From contig CAVQUV010000019.1 of assembly GCA_963716855.1 (NCBI GenBank), positions 512,411-576,410 of the forward strand: a DNA stretch of 64,000 nt. Reading direction: 5' to 3'. The notes beneath the pieces were generated by a model that did no database searches, had not been told where the DNA came from, and saw only the letters and a program-made list of their open reading frames with translations. Source of the DNA: JAGVSZ01 sp963716855. GTDB taxonomy: Bacteria > Pseudomonadota > Gammaproteobacteria > Burkholderiales > SG8-39. Positions 44,596 through 52,509 of the stretch are shown here, piece by piece. Numbering within the stretch: the first letter of the stretch is position 1; every line of letters starts with the position of its first letter. The translations under genes were made by a program, and so were the position numbers.

Positions 44596-45870
44596 TCAAG
44601 GCTCCAGACTGTTGGAGATATGTTCCGCAGACGACTCGTGCACCTTGTATTCCGGTTGAATGTCGAACAGCAGCTTGGCGTGCGCCAGCCTCAGCACCGT
44701 CTCGGCTTCGGCCGGGCTCGCGCATAGCGAAAAGATGAATCCGAGGTAACTCGCTCCTTCTGGGGGCGGGGCGATGATTTGACCGGGCTGCGCCGTGATC
44801 CTGACCCCGGTGATGCCGGGTACGTTCAATGCGGTTTCCAGGTTATGTACACCTCGGTAGACGCCGCGCCGGGGGATGGGAATCATCATCACGCCGGCGC
44901 CTTCACGGGATGCGCTCAACGCCACGGGTTGATTCAGCGCGTGGCGCAGGATCAGCTCCTCAAGCGTCATGCCGAGTGCATGGCGGAGTGCCATGCCGCA
45001 CAGACCCCCGATCGAGCGGGCCGCCACTTCCAGCAGCCACACGCCTTCGGCGTTGACCCGCATTTCGGCATGCACCGGCCCGGTGACTAGCCCGGCCAGC
45101 CTGCATGCGCGCTGCACCGCGTGACGAATTTCCTCCTGGGTCTGGTTGGGTAGGCGGGAAGGCGTGACGTAAATGGTCTCCTCGAAATAGGGCCCGTCCA
45201 GCGGATCGGGCTTGTCGAACAACGCCAGCGCGTGAAGTTCGGCGTGATCGAGGATGCCCTCCAGCGCATTTTCCCAACCCGGAATGAAGTCCTCGACGAC
45301 GAGACCGAGTTCAGCCGCGTCGCGGTCCGCTTTATTCTGGATGCCTTTCACCCAGCTCACCGCCTGCAGGTATTCCTCGGCGTTGTCGGCCCGGATCACA
45401 CCGCGGCTTCCCGAAAGCCTTCTTGCCTTGACGACGACCGGCCATTTCAGCTGCGAAAGCAATTGGGCCGGATCGGCGTCGCTCGGCAGATGGCGAAAGT
45501 CCGGGCACGGCAATCCGCGCTCTCTTTGCATTCGCCTGAACGCCAGCTTGTCGCGCAGGCGCCGCACCGCCTCGGGCGGATTAGCCGAAAGGCCCAGGCG
45601 TTGGTTGAGCAGCGCGGCGAGCTCGAGCCCCGAATCGTCCACCGCGAGCACGGCGTCGGGCTTGTGCTCGAGCGAGCGCAATACGATTCCGAGCGCTTCA
45701 CCGGGCTTGTCGAAATGCACTGCCATGATCGGATCGAGTCCCCACTCCGGGGCCAACTGGTGACAGTAGTCGGCGACGGTGACAATCTCGATGCCCAGCT
45801 TCTTTCCCGCCGCAAGGAAGGCCTCATTGCGGTACGAGGTGGTGGGGAGCAAGAGCAATACGCGCTGCAT
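44596..45870 (-). CDS. ATP-grasp ligase of the radical SAM cluster
   Basis: The 424-residue product is an ATP-grasp enzyme. Residues 1-110 form the pre-ATP-grasp domain (RVLLLLPTTSYRNEAFL, 'PDAVLAVDDSGLELAALL'). The ATP-grasp fold follows: 'RDKLAFRRMQRERGLPCPDF', 'WPVVVKARRLSGSRGVIRAD', 'GLVVEDFIPGWENALEGI', and the metal-binding 'GPVHAEMRVNAEGVWLLEVA' with ARSIGGLCG. The layout resembles carboxylate-amine ligases such as LysX/BacD types. Substrate is unknown. It ends 16 bases before the radical SAM gene's stop region and shares its strand, so it is likely the last gene of a four- to five-gene operon. Confidence 0.83.
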   Translation of the reverse strand: MQRVLLLLPTTSYRNEAFLAAGKKLGIEIVTVADYCHQLAPEWGLDPIMAVHFDKPGEALGIVLRSLEHKPDAVLAVDDSGLELAALLNQRLGLSANPPEAVRRLRDKLAFRRMQRERGLPCPDFRHLPSDADPAQLLSQLKWPVVVKARRLSGSRGVIRADNAEEYLQAVSWVKGIQNKADRDAAELGLVVEDFIPGWENALEGILDHAELHALALFDKPDPLDGPYFEETIYVTPSRLPNQTQEEIRHAVQRACRLAGLVTGPVHAEMRVNAEGVWLLEVAARSIGGLCGMALRHALGMTLEELILRHALNQPVALSASREGAGVMMIPIPRRGVYRGVHNLETALNVPGITGVRITAQPGQIIAPPPEGASYLGFIFSLCASPAEAETVLRLAHAKLLFDIQPEYKVHESSAEHISNSLEP

Positions 45871-45886
45871 GAGTCCGGTTCGGCGC

Positions 45887-47362
45887 TTAGAAGCTTTGCA
45901 ACTGCTGGGTGGTGGGTTCCGCGCAGCAGTACCAAGGCTCCGAAAGGTGCGGGATCGGCGCGCCGAGGTTCAGGTGGTCGAGCGGCGGAGCGGTCCTGCC
46001 GAGCGCCTTGTGGGCCATCGCCCAGATTCTCTCGAATATCCTGCGGCGCGAAAGCCCCTCTTCCTCGGCTCGCGCGACGAACGCCTGAACTTGGCTCTGC
46101 AGCTCATCGACACGGGAGTCTTGGTGCCGCCAGGGGTAACCCAAAATCTTCGCGTCGAAATCCTGGATCAGGTCGCGGAAGCCCGCCAGTTTCAGCAGGT
46201 ACGAGCCCTCCGGCACCAGCAGGCGGATGCAGAGCTGGATCGGCGGCACGCTTTCGACCAGCTCGAACTCGATCAGCCGCCGCAACAACTCGACATAGCC
46301 TTCGAGCGTGATCCACGGCGTGAAGGCGACGAAGGTCGGCGCGAAAGCGATGCCCACTTCGCGAAGCAGCGCCACCGCGCGGCCGAAGTCCCCGGCGGTA
46401 TGGTTCTTGTCGAGGTATGCCAATATCCGGTCATCCACCGCCTCGACGGCAGCGGTGACATACAGGCATCCGCAGCGCTTCAATTCCGGCAGCAGCTCAG
46501 CGTGATCGATGAGATGCTGCACTTTGATCGTGGCATCGAAGGTGACGTCCGGAAATTCCGCGTGCAGCGCCCGCGCGAGCTTCAGCGCATGGGTCGGACC
46601 ATTGAAAAAATCCGGGTCGCCGAAGGAGACGTGCTCCGCGCCCTTCGCCACCTGGCTGCGGATGTCGGCCATCACCACCGGCATCGGCACGATGCGGAAT
46701 TTTCCCTGGTACACGGGCACCACCGGACAGTGGCGGCACAAATGCTTGCAGCCTCGGCTGCCCTCGGCGAATCCCACGACCTTGGTGCTGCCGTCTGGGA
46801 TTTGCAGATGGGCGTAACGGGCAAGGGGCGGCAACCCGGTCCGGTCGGGGATGAGAAACTCGATCCGGTTGAGGTTGATGAGCGGCTCGCTCTGGACCTC
46901 GGCGCGCCGGTTGCTTCGCAGGCGCCCGGCGAGGCTCACCAACCCCGGTTCGAATTCGCCGCCGAGAACCGTTCCGACGCCGAGTCCCCTCAGGAGCGTT
47001 TCATTCATCGGCGCATACAGTCCGTAGACACACAAGTGGGCCGCTGGGGCGAGCGCCTTGATGCGCGGGATCGCTTCGACCGCGATGCGCGTGGCGGTAT
47101 GCATGCCGACGTAGATCGCCACGAGGCTGGCGCCGGCGAGGGTGCGCGGATCGAGGCTTTGCAGCGAAAGATCTATGCACGCCACCCGGAAGCCCGCCTT
47201 TTTCAGCCATGCGGCGGGCTCCGCGAGCGCGAAAGGCTGGCGCCCCAACTCGTAAGGATTGATCAGCACCGCCTTGAACGGCACCTCGCTTGTCACGCTG
47301 CCGAGGCCCTCGACAGCGACGCCGGCGAGTGTTTCGGGAGATGTTCGAGGCTCGGTGAGCAT
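45887..47362 (-). CDS. Radical SAM protein with B12-binding-like domain and CCAEP tail
   Basis: The 491-residue product has a cobalamin-binding-like Rossmann domain in about 28-150 ('AVLINPYELGRQPFALAEPA', 'GASLVAIYVGMHTATRIAV') and a radical SAM core with the [4Fe-4S] motif at Cys205, Cys209, Cys212 (GSRGCKHLCRHCP), 'HVSFGDPDFFNGP', and 'TFDATIKVQHLI'. The C-terminus reads WYCCAEPTTQQLQSF: the CC at 479-480 marks the CUAEP/CCAEP-tail family, in which the second position is selenocysteine in some species. Here both codons are TGC. The reaction is unknown. It lies between an ATP-grasp ligase and DUF971. Confidence 0.88.
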   Translation of the reverse strand: MLTEPRTSPETLAGVAVEGLGSVTSEVPFKAVLINPYELGRQPFALAEPAAWLKKAGFRVACIDLSLQSLDPRTLAGASLVAIYVGMHTATRIAVEAIPRIKALAPAAHLCVYGLYAPMNETLLRGLGVGTVLGGEFEPGLVSLAGRLRSNRRAEVQSEPLINLNRIEFLIPDRTGLPPLARYAHLQIPDGSTKVVGFAEGSRGCKHLCRHCPVVPVYQGKFRIVPMPVVMADIRSQVAKGAEHVSFGDPDFFNGPTHALKLARALHAEFPDVTFDATIKVQHLIDHAELLPELKRCGCLYVTAAVEAVDDRILAYLDKNHTAGDFGRAVALLREVGIAFAPTFVAFTPWITLEGYVELLRRLIEFELVESVPPIQLCIRLLVPEGSYLLKLAGFRDLIQDFDAKILGYPWRHQDSRVDELQSQVQAFVARAEEEGLSRRRIFERIWAMAHKALGRTAPPLDHLNLGAPIPHLSEPWYCCAEPTTQQLQSF

Positions 47363-47403
47363 TTCGCGGTAAGCGGATACGAACGAAAAACGGCAAAGGG
47401 TGA

Positions 47404-47814
47404 TTACTTCGACTTTGGACGCTGCTCGAACGCGCCCGCAGCGGGCTCACGGCTCGCTCCCGCTTGCGTCATGCGCTTGAGGTAGCGCTGCCACATTTCG
47501 TCTTGGTGAAGTCCGTAGTCATAGAGAATGTCCCACGAATATAGGCCGGTATCGTGGCCGTCGGAAAAGCAGAGCTGGATCGCGTAGCTGCCGACCGGCT
47601 CGATCTGCGTGATCTCGACATTTTTCTTGCCGACTTGCAGGACCTCCTGCCCCGGGCCGTGGCCGCGCACCTCCGCAGACGGAGAATAGACGCGCAGGAA
47701 CTCGCACGGGAGCCGAAACGTCTTGCCGTCGGCAAACGAGATTTCCAGGATCCGGGACTTCTGGTGCAGCTTGATCTCAGTAGGGCCGGGGGTGTTTTGG
47801 TCCATACCTGCCAT
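47404..47814 (-). CDS. DUF971 (GBBH-like N-terminal) protein
   Basis: The 136-residue product is a DUF971 protein: 'TEIKLHQKSRILEISFADG', 'FRLPCEFLRVYSPSAEVRGH', 'QVGKKNVEITQIEPVGSYA', 'FSDGHDTGLYSWDILYDYG'. DUF971 corresponds to the N-terminal domain of gamma-butyrobetaine hydroxylase and is often linked to iron-sulfur cluster handling. It has a Pro/Ala-rich tail. It is 41 bases upstream of the radical SAM gene on the same strand. Confidence 0.9.
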   Translation of the reverse strand: MAGMDQNTPGPTEIKLHQKSRILEISFADGKTFRLPCEFLRVYSPSAEVRGHGPGQEVLQVGKKNVEITQIEPVGSYAIQLCFSDGHDTGLYSWDILYDYGLHQDEMWQRYLKRMTQAGASREPAAGAFEQRPKSK

Positions 47815-47879
47815 GGCAGTCTTCCTTCATCGTACTTGTCATGCTGTGAATATGAAGCGGCGGGTCATCGGCAGCCGGG

Positions 47880-48338
47880 TCAAAGTTCGTGGTCCCCGAT
47901 CATCAGCCGCCTGAACACCGAGTAATGTTCCTTGATGCCTTCATCGCCGGGAGTGCGCTCCACCGTGATCCACAATCCGGAGCTGAAGCTCTCACACAAC
48001 TCCGCGGTATAGGAGACTTCCTCTCCTGCAACAGTGCGGGCCGCCTCCAAAGTGGGGGCGCCGAGGTCGTCCACAAAATGGCGCACCAGGCGCTCGATCA
48101 CCTGTTGGTATTCGACCTTGTCAATCTCCACCACTTCGGCGATGGTGCAGCGCCCGTGGCTCACCACCCCGATGAATGACGTGAGGCAATGGCAATTAGG
48201 CTTACGGTGGGTGGCGCCACTGGGATCGCACACGGCGTAACCTCCGGACACCAGCCACTCGCCATCCTGCGCAGCACCCTCCTGGGAATAAACCCGGGTG
48301 TCGGAGGCGTCCAAGCGCACGGCCTTGAGGAATTTCAC
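47880..48338 (-). CDS. DUF6505-like small protein
   Basis: The 152-residue product starts at a GTG (VKFLKAVRLDASDTRVYSQE) that overlaps the preceding glutaredoxin remnant's stop as GTGA. The core 'DGEWLVSGGYAVCD', 'FIGVVSHGRCTIAEVVEI' and 'VERLVRHFV'-like segments resemble the DUF6505 family as I know it. It has a Cys-rich insert (KPNCHCLTS). Function is unknown. It lies 65 bases upstream of DUF971 on the same strand. Confidence 0.65.
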   Translation of the reverse strand: MKFLKAVRLDASDTRVYSQEGAAQDGEWLVSGGYAVCDPSGATHRKPNCHCLTSFIGVVSHGRCTIAEVVEIDKVEYQQVIERLVRHFVDDLGAPTLEAARTVAGEEVSYTAELCESFSSGLWITVERTPGDEGIKEHYSVFRRLMIGDHEL

Positions 48339-48463
48339 AGGGTCGGGGCCTGGGCGGAGAAGCCGCACTGCGGCATCCGCGGGGTACCCTTCATGAAGAG
48401 GACGACCCGGTTGCTTGCCACGAGGTCGGCGAGCTGCTTGCGGAGAGATTCGCTCAATCCCAT
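48335..48463 (-). pseudogene. Truncated monothiol glutaredoxin (GrxD-like)
   Basis: The 42-codon frame reads MGLSESLRKQLADLVASNRV and VLFMKGTPRMPQCGFSAQ, a clear Grx4 N-terminus with an active-site CGFS. It then ends APTL and stops, whereas the family continues for about 65 more residues to complete the thioredoxin fold. The stop overlaps the next GTG, so a deletion appears to have fused the coupling site directly after the active site. An intact glutaredoxin of this type binds a [2Fe-2S] cluster with glutathione; this one cannot fold normally. Confidence 0.7.
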
Positions 48464-49115
48464 GGTTGTTCCTTTCCAACGTGTCCAGGTCACTGTTCTA
48501 TTCGCCGTGTTGAGGCGGAGGTCGGCGTGCTCATCGTACTTCCTCGAGGTTGGATGCGGGCAGCGTGGTGAGCCGTCTGTCCTCGAGAGGGCCACCGAAA
48601 ACTCGCAAGCCGGGGCAAGTAAGTTGACGTTTGATTCGTTGTCACCGGCGCATGTTCATGGCAGTCCGAAGCCGCATCCTGCGCGACAACGCCTTCGCCG
48701 CTTCTGTAGTTACCGACCCCGTAACAGGCTGCGCCGGCGTGCATCGCGCTCATGCCGCAGTCGTCGCGCGAGCTGAGGAAACCAGTACCGTGATGAGGGT
48801 CAAACACGATGTCCGTCCGGTGATTCAAGGCCTACCTCACGGGTCGAGGTGGCTCAGACGAGTCTCCGCGGTAGGGAGATGAGCCCTAATGTCTTCGCGG
48901 ACCACGCTCGCCCTCGATAGGAGAGTGATCCCAATAGCCATAGCGAGAGCACCACTGCGAGCAAACCAACTAAAGTCCCTCAGTACCTCACCTGATAGGA
49001 ACCCCCCAAAACCAGGACGGTTGTCGTAGTCATAGCCCGGGTCAGCGAGGAATTCGCGAATCTGTACGTGGCCTGTCAACATGTTGCTTGGCGAACCCGA
49101 GTAAATTGGAAAAGG
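48464..49115. other. Gene-free stretch
   Basis: About 650 bases upstream of the redox cluster. A leftward frame of 172 codons (48837-49355) overlaps the better small gene on the plus strand and lacks family character. The promoter of the leftward cluster should lie near 48480-48560, but no clear boxes stand out. Confidence 0.35.
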
Positions 49116-49343
49116 ATGAGAGCCACGAATCCGAACCTGACGCCAGAGGATTTCGACTGGCTGCGCAAGATGCAGGCAGCCACTGATGCGAAACTGGATC
49201 CGCCACCAATTCCAATGGAAATCGCGGGTAAGCTTCGCACGTTCGGCTTCGTAACGCCGAATGGTCTCGGCGGTCTTGCAATTACAGATCGAGGACGCGG
49301 AGCGTTGTTGGAGCAAGACATGCGGGACGCCGAAGACCGCTGA
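49116..49343 (+). CDS. Small hypothetical protein, winged-helix-like pattern
   Basis: The 75-residue product reads MRATNPNLTPEDFDWLRKMQ, then 'PPPIPMEIAGKLRTFGFVTP' and 'GGLAITDRGRGALLEQDMRD'. The spacing of 'IP..IA.KL..FGFV' and 'GLAITDRGR.ALL' resembles small winged-helix proteins in which a wing carries a T-x-x-G motif. I cannot name a family. An in-frame start at 49068 would add 16 residues with no pattern. Confidence 0.55.
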   Translation: MRATNPNLTPEDFDWLRKMQAATDAKLDPPPIPMEIAGKLRTFGFVTPNGLGGLAITDRGRGALLEQDMRDAEDR

Positions 49344-49643
49344 ATCACCCCCCAATCATTGGGAGCCTGAATGCGTGTTCCGACGCATCGTGACCGGGGA
49401 TTCCGATCGACTGTCTGTCTGTCCGAGCCGGGTTTCCCGAGTGCACGTTCCTTCTAGGCCTGCAGTCTGAATCTTGCCCTGTCCACTGACGCGCGCTGTA
49501 CATGCGACACGCTAAAGGGAAGCGACCCGCTTGACTTCAGAATCTGACGCGCGGATTCTGGTCGAAAGGCGGCCTGCGGCGATTCGCACCGCGCGCCTTC
49601 GGACGAATTTTCCTATCCCTTTAACGCTTGGGACGGAGGCACC
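49344..49643. other. Intergenic region, nothing recognised
   Basis: About 300 bases. It contains GTCGAAAGGCGGCCTGCGG (near 49560), another fragment of the degenerate repeat type seen elsewhere. A ribosome site GGGACGGAGG for the next gene lies at its right edge. Confidence 0.4.
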
Positions 49644-49871
49644 ATGGCAAGAATCGTAAAGAGAACGCGGGGCGGCCCATACCCAGTGACCATAGGGGGT
49701 GAAACCAAACACATTTGCGGCTGCGGGCTATCGAACACTCAGCCTTTCTGCAACGGCACGCACAAGATCGCCCGCCAGGAAGAACCCAACAAGCTCTATT
49801 GGTACGACGAGCAAGGCAACCGCTTCGAAACCACTGACAGCTACCAGGGTATTCGCTGTCCGCAAGAGTGA
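49644..49871 (+). CDS. CDGSH-type iron-sulfur protein
   Basis: The 75-residue product has the CDGSH zinc-finger-like signature that holds a redox-active [2Fe-2S] cluster with three Cys and one His: 'ICGCGLSNTQPFCNGTHK'. The strict CDGSH sequence is varied to CNGTH, as in many bacterial members. The N-terminus (MARIVKRTRGGPYPVTIGG) is basic, the C-terminus 'GNRFETTDSYQGIRCPQE' carries a fourth cysteine. Likely role is electron or cluster transfer in the cytoplasm. It is near, but not in the same strand as, the other iron-sulfur genes. Confidence 0.9.
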   Translation: MARIVKRTRGGPYPVTIGGETKHICGCGLSNTQPFCNGTHKIARQEEPNKLYWYDEQGNRFETTDSYQGIRCPQE

Positions 49872-50057
49872 AAGCGGAAGCCACGACGCGCGCAGTGCTT
49901 TGTCGGCGTACCGATTAGGAACCGACCCGTCAGAGCTCGGCGCGACCGCGCCGGCTCGCCCGCAAACCTTTGTTGTAGTGGCTCTCTCAGAATCGCCTCC
50001 AGCGACTGCTTTCGATAAAGTCGAACGTCGGCTTTCGGGAAATGTGGCCGACCGCTG

Positions 50058-50157
50058 TGGGTCGAACTCAGTCATTCGACCGGCTGAGAAGTGATCCGTC
50101 TCTCAGCGGACTACTAGTCCGTCGCCCGCGGGGGAGGGGAAGACCGCTCTCGGGCCA
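50058..50157 (-). repeat. 100-bp dispersed repeat, copy B (inverted)
   Basis: Reverse complement of the segment at 39806-39905 with one or two mismatches. The bases around it (CTTTCGATAAAGTCGAACG, AGCGGCCGTAGAGCCCAGG) do not match the surroundings of copy A, so the repeat unit ends near these limits. Confidence 0.85.
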
Positions 50158-50411
50158 AAAGCGGCCGTAGAGCCCAGGCGCTGAAAGCTGTCATTCGACG
50201 GAGCCGCCGACACGTTCATTACCGATCGTGATCGATTCAACACCTGCCGGGGTGCCTGAAACAAACGAAACGAAGATAGCCTCCCGGTGACATTTCCCCG
50301 CCGCACCTGCCCACTAGACTGCGCTCCTTTCGCGCGCACCGTCCGGTGCCGGCACGTGAATTGTTCGTGCTTGCTTCAGCCTTCCATCCTCAACGACGCA
50401 AGGAGAAGACC

Positions 50412-50972
50412 ATGGCGACAGCCAACAAACCAGTCAACAACGGGGTCAATGTCGATGCGCTGCTCGGCGCACGCGAGGCGCTGACCAAGGCGCCGGCGGC
50501 CGCGAAGTTCACGTGGCGTGCGACGTGCAAGTGGGTGAGCGGCACCCACAGTCGTTCCACCGTGCAAGGCTTCTACGGGCTTGGCGAGGAGCAGAAACAC
50601 AAGACTGAGTTCACCTTCGACGCCGACCACCCGGAGGTTTTCGCGTCCGAGGACAGGGGGGCCACGCCGGTCGAGCTGGTGCTGACCGGCCTGGCCAGTT
50701 GCCTTACCGCCGGCATCGCGTCCGTCGCTCAGCTGCGTAAGATCCAGTTGCGCTCCGTATCGGCGACGCTCGAGGGTGGGATGGACATCCAGGGCATCCT
50801 CGGCATCGACAGCGACGTGCGCAACGGCTTCGACGGTATCAAGGTGACGTACAAGATCGACGCCGATGCAAGCTCCGACGACATCAAGGCACTCGTCGCC
50901 CAGTCGCAAAAGCGCTCGGCCGTCTACGACATCATCACCAACCCGACGAACGTCACGGTAGAGGTTAAGTGA
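50412..50972 (+). CDS. OsmC-family redox protein
   Basis: The 186-residue product belongs to the OsmC/Ohr superfamily, which reduces organic peroxides through a Cys pair or has unknown roles. The core motif is 'PVELVLTGLASCLTAGIASV' with one conserved Cys; the first Cys of Ohr is not evident, so this is the OsmC-like branch seen next to oxidoreductases. 'VQGFYGLGEEQKHKTEFTFD' and 'RSAVYDIITNPTNVTVEV' are family-like. The ATG at 50412 follows AAGGAGAAG. The stop overlaps the next start as GTGA. Confidence 0.85.
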   Translation: MATANKPVNNGVNVDALLGAREALTKAPAAAKFTWRATCKWVSGTHSRSTVQGFYGLGEEQKHKTEFTFDADHPEVFASEDRGATPVELVLTGLASCLTAGIASVAQLRKIQLRSVSATLEGGMDIQGILGIDSDVRNGFDGIKVTYKIDADASSDDIKALVAQSQKRSAVYDIITNPTNVTVEVK

Positions 50973-52270
50973 CCCTCCGCATCGGGACGGGAGGCGCGCG
51001 TCGCACGACGACCGTCGTCATCGGGGCTGGCCACGCCGGGTTGGCCATGAGTTGGTGTCTCGCGCAGCGCTCGATCGACCATGTGGTCCTCGAGCGCGGT
51101 GAGGTGGCCCACTCGTGGAGGACCGAGCGGTGGGACTCGCTGCGGCTGCTCACCCCGAACTGGCAGAGCCGGCTGCCCGGTTACGGTTACGAGGGCGACG
51201 ATCCTGATGGCTTCCGCACGATGCCCGAGACCGTCGCATTCATCGAGCGCTATGCCGATGTGATTTCCGCCCCGGTCCGGATCAACACCAGCGTAACTTC
51301 GGTACGCCCCAGTGGCGACGGCTATAAGATCACCACCAGCCAGGGCGAATGGCACTGCCACACCGTCGTGCTCGCAACTGGGGCGTGCAACATCCCGCAG
51401 ATCCCAGCGGTCGCTGAGGCGGTCCCGCCGGCGATCGCCACGCTCACGCCGATGCAGTACCGCAATCCGGGTCAGCTCGAGGGCGGTGGGGTGCTCGTCG
51501 TCGGGGCCTCGGCGACCGGCACGCAGATTGCCGACGAGATTCACCGCTCGGGCCGACCCGTGACCCTCGCGCTGGGCAAGCACGTTCGCGTGCCGCGCGT
51601 CTATCGGGGCCAGGACATCCAGTGGTGGATGGACGTCGCCGGTGTGCTCGACGAGCGCTACGACGAGGTCGACGACATCGTTAGAGCTCGAAACGTGCCG
51701 TCGCTGCAGCTTGCGGGCTCCGCCGAGCGCCGGACGGTCGATCTGAACGCGCTGACCCGCATCGGCGTGAAGCTCATCGGTCGTCTTGTTGGTATCAACC
51801 ACGGCAAGGCCCAGTTCTCGGGATCATTGCGAAACCAATGCGCGCTGGCTGACCTCAAAATGAACAGGCTGCTCGACGTGATCGACGAATGGGCGAGCGA
51901 AAACGGACTCGACAACAAGGTCGGTCCCCCGCATCGCTTCGAACCCACCAAGGTCGAGGCATCACCGCCGCTCGCCATCGATCTCGCGAGCGGTGAAATC
52001 CGGACCATCATCTGGGCGACCGGATTCCGCCCCGAGTACTCGTGGCTCGACGTGCCGGTCTTCGACCGCAAGGGCCGTGTCCGCCACGACGGAGGTGTGG
52101 TCGAGGCTCCGGGCATGTACTTGCTTGGCATGCCGTTCCTGCGGCGCCGAAAGTCGAGCCTCATCGACGGCGCCGGTGACGATGCACTCGACTTGAGCGC
52201 CCATCTGGCGTCCTACCTTAGCGACCGAGCCTCCGTGACTCGCCCCGAACGACAGGTGCTTACCCGGTGA
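50969..52270 (+). CDS. Flavin-containing monooxygenase-like oxidoreductase
   Basis: The 433-residue product has an FAD Rossmann motif at the N-terminus ('TTVVIGAGHAGLAMSWCL'), a second nucleotide loop for NADPH near 190 ('VLVVGASATGTQIADEI') and the late 'IIWATGFRPEYSWLDVP' motif typical of FMO/BVMO-type and related flavoproteins. 'HSWRTERWDSLRLLTPNW' is common in putative monooxygenases of this group. The substrate is unknown. It is translationally coupled to the osmC-like gene through GTGA at 50969, which suggests a joint role, perhaps handling a thiol or hydroperoxide substrate. Confidence 0.85.
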   Translation: MTLRIGTGGARRTTTVVIGAGHAGLAMSWCLAQRSIDHVVLERGEVAHSWRTERWDSLRLLTPNWQSRLPGYGYEGDDPDGFRTMPETVAFIERYADVISAPVRINTSVTSVRPSGDGYKITTSQGEWHCHTVVLATGACNIPQIPAVAEAVPPAIATLTPMQYRNPGQLEGGGVLVVGASATGTQIADEIHRSGRPVTLALGKHVRVPRVYRGQDIQWWMDVAGVLDERYDEVDDIVRARNVPSLQLAGSAERRTVDLNALTRIGVKLIGRLVGINHGKAQFSGSLRNQCALADLKMNRLLDVIDEWASENGLDNKVGPPHRFEPTKVEASPPLAIDLASGEIRTIIWATGFRPEYSWLDVPVFDRKGRVRHDGGVVEAPGMYLLGMPFLRRRKSSLIDGAGDDALDLSAHLASYLSDRASVTRPERQVLTR

Positions 52271-52509
52271 AGCCGGGCGGAAGTTGCGCTGGTGCACAAC
52301 ATCGAAAAGCTGGCGAGAGCGGGAGGGCTGAGATGAAAGGAAACGGGCACAAGCGGCTGCGCGAACGCTTGAATCGATCGCCTGTACTCGCCAGCACCGC
52401 ACAGATCGCGATCGCCGATCGCGCGCCGTCCCCTACTACGCACCCCTCCAAGCGTCTTCGCGGAAGGGTTTTTCTACAGCCTCGTTAGACGACCTAGTAA
52501 GGCCTCGCC

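Noticed and set aside
45887..45940. Possible selenocysteine codon in the radical SAM tail
   Set aside because: Both tail codons are TGC, so this is the Cys-Cys form; no TGA and no need for a SECIS element.
48837..49355. 172-codon leftward frame
   Set aside because: No ribosome site or family pattern; it overlaps a better small gene on the plus strand with a recognisable winged-helix-like pattern.
52336..52488. Small frame MKGNGHKRLRERLN between the monooxygenase and the transporter
   Set aside because: Short, basic, no ribosome site and no conserved pattern that I can recognise.
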